A stretch of DNA of 64,000 bases from Psychrobacter frigidicola (GTDB lineage Bacteria; Pseudomonadota; Gammaproteobacteria; Pseudomonadales; Moraxellaceae). The stretch spans positions 1,364,001 through 1,428,000 of the forward strand of contig NZ_VORZ01000001.1 in NCBI RefSeq assembly GCF_007997305.1. Reading direction: 5' to 3'. Of the stretch, positions 1 through 12,681 are shown one piece after another. The position numbers and the translations under genes are program-made. The notes under the pieces are model-generated. The model was not told the DNA's origin and did not search any database. It saw only the letters and a program-made list of their open reading frames with translations. The first letter of the stretch is position 1. Every line of letters begins with the position of its first letter.

Positions 1-66
1 GATTCGCATCATAGCATAAAACCCATAAAACATCGCCCATCTTAATGCGAACCATTATGGATTAAG

Positions 67-2412
67 TTAAGCTTTAATAGTGCTATTTTTATTGGCGTCA
101 GGTTCAGTCGTTGTGACGGTATTATTTAATTCTACAGCCGTTTTAAAAGTAGTCAAACGCAGTGCATTCATCAATACGGAGATGGAACTGAGCGCCATCG
201 CTGCTGCTGCAATCATCGGATTTAAGAAACCAAAAGCAGCGAGCGGAATACCAAGACAGTTATAAATAAAAGCAAAGAACAGATTCTGTTTAATATTGCG
301 CACAGTTGCATAAGCAATTTTTTGCGCAGCATCGATATGCATTAAGGACTCGCCCATTAAGCGCGCAGAGGCGCTATGTTGCGCAACATCCGTACCTTCA
401 AACATCGCAAAACTGGCATCAGCTGTTGCCATTGCAGGTGCATCATTAACACCGTCGCCTGCCATCGCTACTTTATGACCTGCCGTTTGCAACTTAGCAA
501 TTTGGCTGGCTTTATCACGCGGGCTCATCCTACCGTAAGCAGCTGTGATGCCTAACTGTTCAGCGACATGGTCAACAACCGATTGTTTATCGCCACTCAT
601 TAAAATCACATTAAGACCTGCATCTTGCAGCGCAGTAATTGCTTGCGGCGTATCCGCTTTTAAATCATCTGCTAATGCGAAAGCACCTAATGCTTCATCG
701 TTAATACTAACGGCAACAGTACTGGCAATCTGCCATACCTTGGGCATAAATTTCGGTAGGGTTAAGTTCGCAAATTCAGCAGTACCGACTTTTACAATAC
801 CAAGACCTGCAATTTTTGCTTGGATACCAGCGCCTTTAATAACACTGATATCAGTAACTCCTAATAGCGGCAAGCGACGTTCTTTCGCAGCATTGACTAC
901 CGCTGTCGCTAATGGATGACTGGCATGGACCTCGACACTAGCAACCAGCTGTAATACATCATTAATAGCTATTGATTTATCAACCATCATTTGCTCAACG
1001 ATGGCCGGTTTACCAATAGTTAAGGTACCAGTTTTATCCAATACAACCGTATCGATATCGCCTGCAGCCTCCAAGCTTTGCGCGTCTTTAAACCAAACAC
1101 CATGACGCGCCGCCACACCCATACCGGCCATAATAGCAGCAGGTGTCGCTAGCCCAAGGGCACAAGGACAGGCAATTACTAATACTGACACCGCATGCAT
1201 TAAAGCAGTATCGACCATGCCGGTGAGCCACCACGTCAGCCCAAAGGTAAGCAGTGATATGGCAACGACTACGGGCACAAAGATGGCGGTAACTTTATCA
1301 GCAAGGCGTGCCAGCTTCGCTTTTGAGCCTTGAGCATCACTAAGCGCCTGTACCATATCACCAAGCTTAGTATCACTACCTTTAGCACGGACACGATATA
1401 GCAAGCTGCCATTTTCAACCAAAGCACCCGCTAATAACTCATCACCCTCTTCTTTTTTGAGGGGGACTGACTCACCGGTTAAGTGACTCTCAACACACCA
1501 GCCACTACCATCGATGACTGTCCCATCAGTTGCGACACGACTGCCTTGTTTGGCGCGTAAGATATCATCTACTTGTACATCTTGTAGTGAAACATTATGA
1601 AAGTCGCCATTGGGCTGCTGCTGTTCAACCTGATCAGGCGTTAATGACAGCAATAAGTCGATACTATTTAGGCTATGTTTTTTAGTGCGTTCCTCTAAAT
1701 ATTTACCAGTACGCACAAACGCAATGACCATCACCCCTGCTTCAAAATACACTTCAGGGCCATGATTAGCAGCGTCTTGTAGCATGCGACCCATACTACT
1801 GTCACCATGAGTCAACCATATATAAGTCGAATATGCCCAAATAGTCACCGTGCCAAGGACGACCAGTACGTCCATATTGGCCAGACCACCTTTAATTGAT
1901 GCCCATGCGCTTTTGTAAAATGGCAGTGCCAATCCAAATTGAACAATCGTTGCTAATATAAACTGGATCCAAACCGGTGGCATCCACGCCATTCCTTGAC
2001 CAATCAGCATGCCTGCCATACCAACTAAAAATGGCAATAGACAAACCCACAGCGCAATCAGTCGCCACGGCAAACGAGTAGCCGTATCTTCATCCGTTTG
2101 TGCAAACAAACTATCAGCGGCTTGCAGGTTTGCCACAAATCCTGTTTTATCAACCCATTCAGTAATTTGTTCCGGTGTCGTTGTCGTTGGATTATAGTCG
2201 ACATTAGCTGTCTCTCCTGCGAAGTTGACGCTTACCTCATAGATAGCAGGCTTTTTATTGAGCACCTTTTCAATTCGCGACGCACACGCCTGACACGACA
2301 TACCCTCAATTGCTAGTTGCAAATGAGCGCGCTGCGGCTGTAACTGAGTATTGGACTGAATATCAGTTTCTACGTCGTAGGATGGTTCAGTGGTGCGTGA
2401 TACATCATTCAT
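67..2412 (-). CDS. copA: Copper-exporting P1B-type ATPase
   Basis: 781-residue heavy-metal P-type ATPase that should pump Cu+ from the cytoplasm to the periplasm. Visible in order: one N-terminal HMA domain with GMSCQAC (Cys40, Cys43); a membrane domain; the actuator TGES (about 312-315); the ion-site CPC (415-417) that marks the Cu+/Ag+ subgroup; the phosphorylation motif DKTGT (Asp459); an HP motif in the nucleotide-binding domain; and GDGVNDAP near the C-terminus. Having one HMA rather than two is common in proteobacterial CopA. A copZ-like chaperone gene lies upstream on the same strand, 360 bp away, with its own terminator, so the two are probably separate transcripts. No clear CueR operator was found. 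The start has only a weak ribosome site, so the exact N-terminus is less certain. Confidence 0.95.
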   Translation of the reverse strand: MNDVSRTTEPSYDVETDIQSNTQLQPQRAHLQLAIEGMSCQACASRIEKVLNKKPAIYEVSVNFAGETANVDYNPTTTTPEQITEWVDKTGFVANLQAADSLFAQTDEDTATRLPWRLIALWVCLLPFLVGMAGMLIGQGMAWMPPVWIQFILATIVQFGLALPFYKSAWASIKGGLANMDVLVVLGTVTIWAYSTYIWLTHGDSSMGRMLQDAANHGPEVYFEAGVMVIAFVRTGKYLEERTKKHSLNSIDLLLSLTPDQVEQQQPNGDFHNVSLQDVQVDDILRAKQGSRVATDGTVIDGSGWCVESHLTGESVPLKKEEGDELLAGALVENGSLLYRVRAKGSDTKLGDMVQALSDAQGSKAKLARLADKVTAIFVPVVVAISLLTFGLTWWLTGMVDTALMHAVSVLVIACPCALGLATPAAIMAGMGVAARHGVWFKDAQSLEAAGDIDTVVLDKTGTLTIGKPAIVEQMMVDKSIAINDVLQLVASVEVHASHPLATAVVNAAKERRLPLLGVTDISVIKGAGIQAKIAGLGIVKVGTAEFANLTLPKFMPKVWQIASTVAVSINDEALGAFALADDLKADTPQAITALQDAGLNVILMSGDKQSVVDHVAEQLGITAAYGRMSPRDKASQIAKLQTAGHKVAMAGDGVNDAPAMATADASFAMFEGTDVAQHSASARLMGESLMHIDAAQKIAYATVRNIKQNLFFAFIYNCLGIPLAAFGFLNPMIAAAAMALSSISVLMNALRLTTFKTAVELNNTVTTTEPDANKNSTIKA

Positions 2413-2772
2413 AACTAAAACTCGTCATGGTATTTATAAAATCATAGGAGTGTAACAGGATTAGAATATGCCATCGGATTAATTTATTTGTACCGATAAC
2501 AATAAAAGCAAGTCTTACCTTGAGATTAGGCTCTGATTTGAATTTTCAAGTAGGCTCATGTCAAGAATGACATCATTATACTAAAAAACATACTGAAGAG
2601 TCTATTAACAACGATAAGGGTGCTTAATAGTTACAGCTCACTGCATTCACTAACTAAGCCTAGCAGCTTTATTTAGTACTCTTCAACAATGAGTAACCTT
2701 AAAAAACCCCTAAAAATTCCATGAAAAAAAACCAGCTATGATAGCTGGTTTTTTATTTATTACTTACTTAGC
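2413..2772. other. copA-copZ intergenic region
   Basis: 360 bp without a supportable gene. It must hold the copA promoter (minus strand) and contains the copZ terminator at its right edge. I see no convincing MerR/CueR dyad and no small ORF with a ribosome site. Confidence 0.5.
2730..2757 (-). terminator. Rho-independent terminator of copZ
   Basis: A 9-bp stem (AACCAGCTA / TAGCTGGTT, loop TGA) is flanked by A and T runs. It lies 15-45 bp beyond the stop of the copZ-like gene on the minus strand. The T run on the plus side makes it potentially bidirectional. Confidence 0.85.
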
Positions 2773-2997
2773 TTAAGAATTCGCAACGGTTGCATCAAAT
2801 CCAGCATCTTCAATGGCAGCGGCGATTTTATCAGCGCTGGTTAGTTGGTCATCGAAAGTGACGGTTGCTTGATTATCAGTAAGTTCAACAGAGATAGTGT
2901 CTAAACCTTCAATGTCAGCGGTAGCAGTATGGATACTTGCTACGCATCCACCGCAGGTCATACCGTCAATTTTAATAATACGAGTTTGATTGGCCAT
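2773..2997 (-). CDS. copZ: CopZ-like copper chaperone (HMA domain)
   Basis: A 74-residue single HMA domain. The metal site is GMTCGGC near residues 12-18 and the rest fits the beta-alpha-beta-beta-alpha-beta fold. Proteins of this kind bind Cu+ in the cytoplasm and hand it to the HMA domain of CopA, encoded just downstream. I chose the ATG at 2997 (MANQTR...) because AAGGAG sits about 6-10 nt upstream. An in-frame ATG nine codons earlier lies upstream of that ribosome site and is unlikely to be used. A terminator follows directly, so it is probably monocistronic. Confidence 0.9.
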   Translation of the reverse strand: MANQTRIIKIDGMTCGGCVASIHTATADIEGLDTISVELTDNQATVTFDDQLTSADKIAAAIEDAGFDATVANS

Positions 2998-3131
2998 GGT
3001 AGGCTCCTTATTGTTATCTATCAAAGTTTATAGGCTAGCTAACCATTGCTACTAATTAGTAACTGTTGTCAGTTAGCACATCTCCACATTAAGCCATCTC
3101 TATCTTAACATCAAGGCAGCTTAGTAGGGCT

Positions 3132-3386
3132 TTACTCATGGTAACGTGGATTTTGCGGCGCATCAATGGGATATGGCTGCGTAACATAGTCCACCATACT
3201 AATCGCTGCAGTAAATGCATGAATGCTGGTATCAGTATCATCATAGCGTATTAATGCAGTATTAGTAGCAGGATCAAGCTCTATCGCAGTCACCCCTGTA
3301 ATGTTCTTCAATGCCACCATTACACTCTCAAGACCTTCAATATCATCAATATTTTCGATACTTACCTTTGCAGTTTTAATCGCCAT
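3132..3386 (-). CDS. HMA-like protein lacking the metal-binding cysteines
   Basis: 84 residues, preceded by an AAGGAT ribosome site. The sequence has the length and alternating hydrophobic pattern of an HMA/ferredoxin-like domain: a strand with AKVSIENID, a helix with GLESVMVALKNITG, and a strand with AIELDPATNTALIRYD. Where copper chaperones have GMTCxxC it has IENIDDIEGLES, with no cysteine anywhere in the protein. It therefore cannot bind Cu+ in the usual way. It lies directly upstream of the copZ-like gene on the same strand, about 130 bp away, which suggests descent from a chaperone duplication. A regulatory or dimerisation role is possible but is only inference. Confidence 0.7.
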   Translation of the reverse strand: MAIKTAKVSIENIDDIEGLESVMVALKNITGVTAIELDPATNTALIRYDDTDTSIHAFTAAISMVDYVTQPYPIDAPQNPRYHE

Positions 3387-3464
3387 AGTCTTATCCTTTT
3401 ATTGTTGTAGACTGATCAATAAATATAATAAGCTTTAATCATTAATAGAGGTATGACTTTTAAG

Positions 3465-4454
<990 letters not shown>

Positions 4455-4529
4455 TTAACCATTCAGTAGCTTAATTAGCTTAATAGCCAGAGACTAGGTA
4501 TTTCACCCTTATAGCTTTAAAAAGACAAA

Positions 4530-4557
4530 AAAAGACCAATCCGGAGATTGGTCTTTT
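4530..4557 (-). terminator. Rho-independent terminator of pyrG
   Basis: An 11-bp stem (AAAGACCAATC / GATTGGTCTTT, loop CGGA) with A and T runs on both sides. It lies 15-45 bp past the pyrG stop and separates pyrG from kdsA. Confidence 0.9.
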
Positions 4558-4572
4558 TTATTGCTTGGAGTA

Positions 4573-6252
<1,680 letters not shown>

Positions 6253-6431
6253 TTATGAAATATAGAGCAAAAGCTCAAACTCTTTTAAACTATTCGTTTT
6301 TAGTGTCCGACTATCATATCGTACTAAGCCTTTAAAAGGCACTAACAAAAAAACCCATCCCAAAAGATGAGCTTTCTATCGTACTGATTATTGTCATAGG
6401 CTATGTGCCTATTGGTTATTTAGATGGTTAT

Positions 6432-7607
6432 TTAAAACTTATATTCTAGACCACCACCAAATGCAAAGACATCAATGTCTGAATTGATCATGTCATAGCG
6501 CTCAAACTTCTCTTCGCCTTTTTTGTTTATCTTATTAATCTTACTAACAGCGACATAATCTGCTAAATTCCGACCAATATAAGCATGGGCAGTAATATCT
6601 TTCTTAAACTTATATTTACCACCTAGAACGACTTGATCGGAGTTGGAGTTACTAAAGCCATTTAGATTATCTGTTTTGTTGTACTGAAGGTAAACAGAAG
6701 CAGGCTTCGCAAAATTCTTTAGATCCATCTCGCCACTGACCACGAGACCTTTCTCCTTTTTAGCACCAGCAAAGTCATAGTCTGCTTGCTGATACATCAC
6801 CCCGAGCGTTACTGGCGCTTCAATATATTTGTCTAAATCGGCCGTAGCAGTAGCACGGATAACGTTACCACCGTAGTCGACTTTATTTTTTTTCTTTGAA
6901 TCCGTCGTATTTAACAGATTAATATCGTCATTGATATCCATGTCTTTACTATAGGCAAGACCCGCCGTAAAGCCTGTGCCTTTATCAAACAATAATGACG
7001 CGCCAAAGCCATTACTAGCGTTTTCAAAACTCTCATCAGCCGCATACTGTAATGCCAGCTCTAGCGGTAAATCTTTATATTTGGGCGCAATCCAAACGAT
7101 AGAATTACTTTGACGTGAGTCATCTAGCATATTGAGTGCGCGAAGTTCATTCTCACTTTTAAGCTTAGTATTCCCTAGATTGTCCCAATAGCCTTCAGTT
7201 AAGGTGACGTTATTCACATAGCCAAGGACTGATGAGTTACGACCAACGCGGAACTCACCGAAGTCTTTATTGACCACACCCAGATAAGTATCACGGCTTT
7301 TAAAATCTCTTTTGTCCCCATCAACACCAATACCATACTCTAATTTATAGATAAGGTCAGTATCCGCAGATAGCTTTTCAGAACCTTTAATGCCTAAACG
7401 TGAAGAATGCGAGTTAATCTGTACTGTATTTTCATCGTAATCATTCAAAGCGTCGGTTCGCTCATTGTCATTAAGACGAGTTTTAATATCGGCTTCGGCA
7501 TTAACATAGTCAGCGGTAACAAATACTTTACCGTAGAATTTTGGTGCTGCTTGTACTGTTGATACAGATAAAGCCGCGATTGCTGAAGCTAAGATTAGTT
7601 TTTTCAT
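6432..7607 (-). CDS. Outer-membrane porin, downstream copy of a tandem pair
   Basis: 391 residues with an evident signal peptide (MKKLILASAIAALSVS, cleavage after VQA at about residue 21), a mature part beginning APKFYGKVFVTADYV, and the C-terminal phenylalanine (GGGLEYKF) typical of Bam-assembled beta-barrels. It resembles Gram-negative general porins of Moraxellaceae, which allow small solutes through the outer membrane. It is a clear paralogue of the gene just upstream: long blocks such as FRVGRNSSVLGYVNNVTL and NMLDDSRQSNSIVWIAPKY are shared. Loops corresponding to surface regions differ. It has its own promoter-like element and is separated from the sister gene by a terminator. Substrate preference cannot be read from sequence. 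Confidence 0.9.
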   Translation of the reverse strand: MKKLILASAIAALSVSTVQAAPKFYGKVFVTADYVNAEADIKTRLNDNERTDALNDYDENTVQINSHSSRLGIKGSEKLSADTDLIYKLEYGIGVDGDKRDFKSRDTYLGVVNKDFGEFRVGRNSSVLGYVNNVTLTEGYWDNLGNTKLKSENELRALNMLDDSRQSNSIVWIAPKYKDLPLELALQYAADESFENASNGFGASLLFDKGTGFTAGLAYSKDMDINDDINLLNTTDSKKKNKVDYGGNVIRATATADLDKYIEAPVTLGVMYQQADYDFAGAKKEKGLVVSGEMDLKNFAKPASVYLQYNKTDNLNGFSNSNSDQVVLGGKYKFKKDITAHAYIGRNLADYVAVSKINKINKKGEEKFERYDMINSDIDVFAFGGGLEYKF

Positions 7608-7758
7608 GGAAATATCTCAATGTAATGATTTTAGTGAAGGACTGCTTTAAGACATCAGAATTTATAATAATGTTGTCACAAATCCCAAAAGATGTGACAG
7701 CATGGCAAAAATAAAGAAGCGCAAGCATGTTGTATGATTGCTATCAAACTAATATCTT

Positions 7759-7793
7759 AGTTACAATTATAACAATTCTGACATAATTTGGAA
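7759..7793 (-). promoter_or_regulatory. Probable sigma-70 promoter of the downstream porin
   Basis: On the minus strand TTCCAA (7793-7788) and TATAAT (7771-7766) are 16 bp apart. The surrounding 40 bp closely match a block upstream of the sister porin (9411-9450), with AATTATGTCA conserved between the two hexamers. The predicted start of transcription near 7759 gives a leader of about 150 nt. Confidence 0.6.
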
Positions 7794-7898
7794 TATTTCT
7801 ACACATAATTTATATCATTTTCTGAATTAATGGACTATAAAACTTCTAGATCTTAGCGTCTCTATATATTGACGTGCTAAGTATGCAAATAGCGACAA

Positions 7899-7926
7899 TA
7901 AAAAAACTCATCCCTAAGGATGAGTT
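7899..7926 (-). terminator. Rho-independent terminator of the upstream porin
   Basis: A 9-bp stem (AACTCATCC / GGATGAGTT, loop CTAA) followed on the minus strand by a T run. It lies about 30 bp after the stop of the 7959-9152 porin and isolates it from the next porin gene. Confidence 0.85.
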
Positions 7927-7958
7927 CTTTTATCATGATATCTATACAAAGGTTAGGC

Positions 7959-9152
7959 TTAGAATTTATATTCTAGACCGCCACCCACTGCGAAAACATC
8001 GATATCTGACTTATAATTGCCATAACGAGTGTCAGTAACGACTTCTTTGCCATTTACGACAGCTACCGTATCAATTTTACCAGGACGGACGTAGTCAGCT
8101 GAATTTTGACCAACATAGGCATGACCAATCATGTTTTTCTTAAACATGTACTTGCCACCTAGTACGATTTGATCAGATTCTGCATCACCGAAACCGTTCA
8201 AGTTATCTGTTTTGTTGTACTGTAAGTAAACTGAAGCAGGCTTAGCAAAATTAGTTAGACCCATCTCGCCACTAACAACGAGACCTTTTTCTTTATCAGA
8301 ACCGTTAAAGTCATAGTCAGTTTGCTGATACATCACACCTACTTTTACAGGATAAGTGACATACTTGGCTAAATCAGCACTTACCGTACCACGGATAACA
8401 TCGCCACGATAATTTTGATTACCCATAATCTTTGGTAACAATGGATTAGAGTTGTCTAATAAATCAGCTTTTTCTACTCTAACATCCATATCTTTACTAT
8501 AGGCAAGACCTGCTGTGAAGCCAGTACCTTGGTCGAACATTAATGACGCACCATAACCGTTTTTGCTATCAACAAAATTTTCATCAGAAGCATACTGTAA
8601 CGCAAGCTCTAATGGCAGGTTATTATATTTAGGGGCAATCCAAACGATTGAGTTGCTTTGACGTGAGTCATCTAGCATGTTTAGGGCTCTAAGGTCATTT
8701 TCTGACTCAAGCTTACTATTGCCTAGATTGTCCCAATAACCTTCAGTTAAAGTGACGTTATTGACATAACCAAGCACTGATGAGTTACGACCAACGCGGA
8801 ACTGACCAAAATCTTTGTTGACCACACCTAGATAAGTATCACGGCTTTTGAAAGTATTGTTATCACCATCAATGCCAATACCATATTCTAATTGATACAC
8901 TAAATCAGTATTAGCAGATAAGGTTTCAGAACCTTTAAGGCCTAGACGTGAAGCATGTGAGTTAATCTCTACTGTATTCTCGTCATAGTCTATTAAAAAT
9001 TTGTCTGCTCTCTCGTTTGCTCTAAGATTCATGTCTGATTCAGCGTTGACATAGTCAGCAGTAACGAATGCTTTACCATAGAAAGTCGGTGCTGCTTGCG
9101 CCGCAGATACAGATAGAGCAGCGATTGCTGAAGCTAAAAGTAATTTTTTCAT
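7959..9152 (-). CDS. Outer-membrane porin, upstream copy of a tandem pair
   Basis: 397 residues: signal peptide MKKLLLASAIAALSVSAAQA, mature start APTFYGKAFVTADYV, terminal GGGLEYKF. It has the same family and architecture as the porin at 6432-7607. The halves around residues 95-200 are nearly identical in motif content, and the variable stretches sit where extracellular loops would be, for example around residues 230-250 and near residue 360. It lies between its own promoter-like element and its own terminator, so the two copies can be regulated independently. Whether they differ in selectivity or expression is unknown. Confidence 0.9.
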   Translation of the reverse strand: MKKLLLASAIAALSVSAAQAAPTFYGKAFVTADYVNAESDMNLRANERADKFLIDYDENTVEINSHASRLGLKGSETLSANTDLVYQLEYGIGIDGDNNTFKSRDTYLGVVNKDFGQFRVGRNSSVLGYVNNVTLTEGYWDNLGNSKLESENDLRALNMLDDSRQSNSIVWIAPKYNNLPLELALQYASDENFVDSKNGYGASLMFDQGTGFTAGLAYSKDMDVRVEKADLLDNSNPLLPKIMGNQNYRGDVIRGTVSADLAKYVTYPVKVGVMYQQTDYDFNGSDKEKGLVVSGEMGLTNFAKPASVYLQYNKTDNLNGFGDAESDQIVLGGKYMFKKNMIGHAYVGQNSADYVRPGKIDTVAVVNGKEVVTDTRYGNYKSDIDVFAVGGGLEYKF

Positions 9153-9410
9153 GGGAATATCTCCACTTTACAATTTTAGTAAGGGGCTGCTCTCATTTAA
9201 GCTAGAACCCAAAATGGTATCGTCACAAATCTTCAAGGATATAATGTGTAACTGGCTACCGAAATTAGTCAGAAACAAGTGTGGCGAAGTTCTATTACCG
9301 TAAGATGAAAAAACACTGACTTACATAACTAATACTAAGAATGTAACGTTGATGTAAGCTTAGGTCTTATGCACACTACTTTGTAACATTCGTTACCAAA
9401 CTCATACTTC

Positions 9411-9445
9411 GATTACAAGCATAACAACTTTGACATAATTTGCAA
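9411..9445 (-). promoter_or_regulatory. Probable sigma-70 promoter of the upstream porin
   Basis: On the minus strand TTGCAA (9445-9440) and TATGCT (9423-9418) are 16 bp apart, with AATTATGTCA conserved as in the sister gene's promoter. The leader to the start codon would be about 260 nt. Confidence 0.55.
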
Positions 9446-9535
9446 CATTTTTTTTGGTTTTGTATGATACTAATACTGCAGAAATCTTACTAAAGTAGCT
9501 CTAATAGATAATCTCCAAGTCATACCAATAACCAT

Positions 9536-9574
9536 AAAAAAGCACCCCTACCTGCCAAAGCAGATAGGGGTGCT
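9536..9574 (-). terminator. Rho-independent terminator of glcB
   Basis: A 15-bp stem with one mismatch (AGCACCCCTACCTGC / GCAGATAGGGGTGCT), followed on the minus strand by a T run. It lies about 80 bp beyond the malate synthase stop. Confidence 0.88.
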
Positions 9575-9652
9575 AGATTCATCTCAAATATGTGAAATGA
9601 TAGTGATAAGACTATGAAATAGCTAAGCTTCTCTTAATGAACTTGTATTAAT

Positions 9653-11851
9653 TTATAAGCTGCCTTTTAGCGCACGACGCGCATGATGCAACAGTGGCTC
9701 AGTATAGCCACTAGGTTGTTCGCGACCTTTGAAAATCAAGTCGCAAGCAGCTTGAAAAGCAATAGAATTATCAAAATCTGTCGCCATTGGCTGATAACTG
9801 GGGTCATTGGCATTCTGCCCATCAACGACTTTTGCCATGCGTTTCATGACTTCCATCACTTGTGCTTCAGTGACGATGCCATGCAGCAACCAGTTGGCAA
9901 TATGCTGGCTTGAGATACGCAAGGTAGCTCTGTCTTCCATCAGACCGACGTTATTCACATCAGGCACTTTTGAGCAGCCAATGCCTTGGTTTACCCAACG
10001 TACGACATACCCTAGGATACCTTGAGCATTGTTTTCAAGCTCTGTCTGCGCTTCTTCTGCTGTCCACGCGGTGTCTTTTGCCAAAGGAATGGTTAAAATC
10101 TCATCAATATTGGCGCGTTTACGAGATTTCAGACGACTTTGCACCTCTGCAACATCGACCATGTGATAATGCATACTATGCAAGGTGGCACCAGTGGGCG
10201 ACGGCACCCATGCGGTATTAGCACCCTCTTGTGGATGAGCGATTTTTTGCACCATCATCTCTTTCATGTCATCCGGACGCGCCCACATACCTTTACCAAT
10301 CTGACCATGACCCTTAAAACCAGTCTCTAAGCCAATATCTACGTTCCACTGCTCATAAGCGGGCTGCCATTCTTGAGCTTTCATTTTAATCTTACGCACG
10401 AAAGGTCCAGCATTCATACTGGTGTGCATCTCATCCCCAGTACGGTCTAAAAAGCCCGTATTGATAAAAATTACGCGCTCTTTGGCTTGGCGAATGGCTT
10501 CTTTGAGATTCACCGTCATGCGGCGCTCTTCATCCATGATGCCCATTTTAATGGTATAACGTGGTAATCCTAAAACATCTTCAGAGGCGTTAAACAAATC
10601 ATTAGCAAACTTCACCTCATCAGGGCTATGCATTTTTGGCTTAACAATATACATCGAACCAGTACGCGAATTTGCGCGCTCAGTATTTCCTCGAATGTCA
10701 TTCAGTGCCATCAATGGTGTCATGAGCGCATCCATAATGCCTTCAAAGACTTCTTCTTGACCATCCCCTAAATCAACAAGGATAGACGGATTTTGCATCA
10801 AATGACCCACATTACGAATCTGCAATAAGGCGCGACCGGGCAAAATAAGCTTGCCGCCTTCTGGCGTGGTATATTCGCGGTCTGGATTTTGTCGACGCGT
10901 CTGCATCTCGCCATCTTTTTTGAAAGTATCTTGCAAATCACCATTCATCAGACCAAGCCAGTTGCGATATACCGCCACTTTACCATCAGCATCTACCGCC
11001 GCAACAGAATCTTCACAGTCTTGAATCACACTAATTGCCGACTCTAATAAAACATCCTTGATAAATGCCGGATCATCTTTACCGATTGGATTATTGGCAT
11101 CAATCTGAATCTCAACATGCAAGTTATGATTCTTTAACAATATCCCTGATGGGCTGTTCGCATCGCCAACATAACCGACAAACTTACTTAGCACCTGCAA
11201 TTCAGTAGTTGTCTCGCCTTGCTTGATAACAAGTTGACCGTCTACCACATCGAAACCTGTCACCTCAGTATAAGAACCTAATACCAGTGCAAAATGCTCG
11301 TCTAAGAAATTTTTGGCATAAGCCACCACTGCTGCACCACGTTTTGGGTTATAAGCGCGGGTGGTCTCTTGACCATTGTCTTCGCTAATCACATCCGTAC
11401 CATATAGCGCATCGTATAGACTGCCCCAACGCGCATTGGTCGCATTGAGTGCATAACGACCATTTTTTACCGGCACAACCAACTGCGGACCTGCAATCTC
11501 TGTGATTTCTTTATCGACATTTTCAGTGCTGATTTTAAAATCATTACCTTCTGGCAGCAAATAACCGATATCTATCAAGAACTGCTTATAAACAGGGAAA
11601 TCAATCTCACCGTTTTTGGCAGGATGGTCTAAATGCCACTGATCAATTTTGTCTTGTAACTCAGTACGGGTTGCCAACAGAGCCTTATTGCGTGGTGTAA
11701 ATTCCTTGACGACCTTCTCAAAACCTGTCCAATAACTCTCAGAATCGACTCCGACCGTCGGTAGCACTTCATTTTCTACAAAGTTATACATTAGCGGATC
11801 AATGGCAAGAATGCCTTTCTGGATGCGACTAGCGTGAGAATCCTGGCTCAT
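9653..11851 (-). CDS. glcB: Malate synthase G
   Basis: 732 residues, close to the usual 720-730 of the G isoform. Condenses glyoxylate with acetyl-CoA to malate in the cytoplasm. Recognisable blocks include [32 protein letters not shown] near residue 460, [16 protein letters not shown], and the C-terminal [13 protein letters not shown] and [16 protein letters not shown]. It is monocistronic, with a terminator downstream and a long AT-rich gap upstream. A second, decayed malate synthase G remnant lies at 58771-59237 in the allantoin region. This intact copy may therefore be the one that absorbs glyoxylate from purine breakdown as well as from acetate or glycolate metabolism. Confidence 0.96.
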   Translation of the reverse strand: MSQDSHASRIQKGILAIDPLMYNFVENEVLPTVGVDSESYWTGFEKVVKEFTPRNKALLATRTELQDKIDQWHLDHPAKNGEIDFPVYKQFLIDIGYLLPEGNDFKISTENVDKEITEIAGPQLVVPVKNGRYALNATNARWGSLYDALYGTDVISEDNGQETTRAYNPKRGAAVVAYAKNFLDEHFALVLGSYTEVTGFDVVDGQLVIKQGETTTELQVLSKFVGYVGDANSPSGILLKNHNLHVEIQIDANNPIGKDDPAFIKDVLLESAISVIQDCEDSVAAVDADGKVAVYRNWLGLMNGDLQDTFKKDGEMQTRRQNPDREYTTPEGGKLILPGRALLQIRNVGHLMQNPSILVDLGDGQEEVFEGIMDALMTPLMALNDIRGNTERANSRTGSMYIVKPKMHSPDEVKFANDLFNASEDVLGLPRYTIKMGIMDEERRMTVNLKEAIRQAKERVIFINTGFLDRTGDEMHTSMNAGPFVRKIKMKAQEWQPAYEQWNVDIGLETGFKGHGQIGKGMWARPDDMKEMMVQKIAHPQEGANTAWVPSPTGATLHSMHYHMVDVAEVQSRLKSRKRANIDEILTIPLAKDTAWTAEEAQTELENNAQGILGYVVRWVNQGIGCSKVPDVNNVGLMEDRATLRISSQHIANWLLHGIVTEAQVMEVMKRMAKVVDGQNANDPSYQPMATDFDNSIAFQAACDLIFKGREQPSGYTEPLLHHARRALKGSL

Positions 11852-12681
11852 AGTGGTGTCCTTATCATGTCGTGAAGGGTTTCAATGTTGGTTTAGCGCG
11901 TCGGCTGCTTAAACCAATCAATGCAAAATATTATATTCAGTCCATACAGCGCTAGCAGACCAAACCGAAAAACGGATATAAAAGTTTCATAGTACATCAT
12001 GCTCAAACTTATATTAAAAACCCTTCAGTCATTTCTAATTTTTAATATAAAAAAATCATGATTCATTAATAAGCGTAAAAATAATAATGCTTACCACAAA
12101 AACAAAGTACCAACAGCGGCTAGATTATGCTTTATCATCAGTGCATCTTATAAAAAATAGAGTTGTACGTTATAGTAATATAATGATAGAAAAATGGTCG
12201 CATAAAGCTATAAATGGCTATTTTATCTGAGCAAAAATCACTCTATTGGATGATAAAAAATCAGATAATGAGCTAAAATCCGCCTTCTCAGCACTATCAT
12301 ACTCGAAGCACTATCAATAGTAAGACAAAACGTCTCAAAAACAAAATGCATCCTACTATCAAAAAATAAAATAAACAGTAAATTACCATTTATTAAATAA
12401 ATAGTGAAGTTTTATAATAATGATACTCTATAGCACTCATACCTTTAACAGTACAATCTATCTCATTATAGTAAATGGTTAATAGTTGTTTATAAAGTGT
12501 AAGTAATCATTACAAAATTTGTTTATGCTTAAATGCTATCTACTACAGTAATTTTTTCTTTACTATTACCAACTCTCCTCATTTAAAATACTATCCAGTG
12601 AGATAAAAAAATAACGATTTCTATAAATATAGACAGATTTAATAGACTAAATAATGATTTCTAATATAGGCCCATACAATC
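11852..12681. other. Long AT-rich gap between glcB and miaE
   Basis: 830 bp with no supportable ORF, RNA gene or repeat. It must contain the divergent promoters of glcB and miaE. The stretch is strongly AT-rich and stop-dense in all frames. I cannot tell whether it is decayed coding sequence or regulatory DNA. Confidence 0.45.

Larger units (their letters stand above)
9153..9652. other. Upstream porin leader and promoter region
   Basis: 500 bp without a gene. It contains the porin promoter-like block near 9411-9450, an apparent 5' leader of about 260 nt, and the malate synthase terminator at the far end. No ORF with a ribosome site was seen. Confidence 0.5.

Noticed and set aside
2500-2570. 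CueR/MerR-type operator before copA (CTTGA ... TCAAG)
   Set aside because: The half-sites are spaced wrongly, and no -35/-10 pair with the 19-20 bp MerR-type spacing fits around them.
6328-6382. Terminator of the downstream porin
   Set aside because: GCCTTT-A-AAAGGC and an imperfect CCCATC/GATGAG pairing are present, but neither has a stem and T run convincing enough to call.
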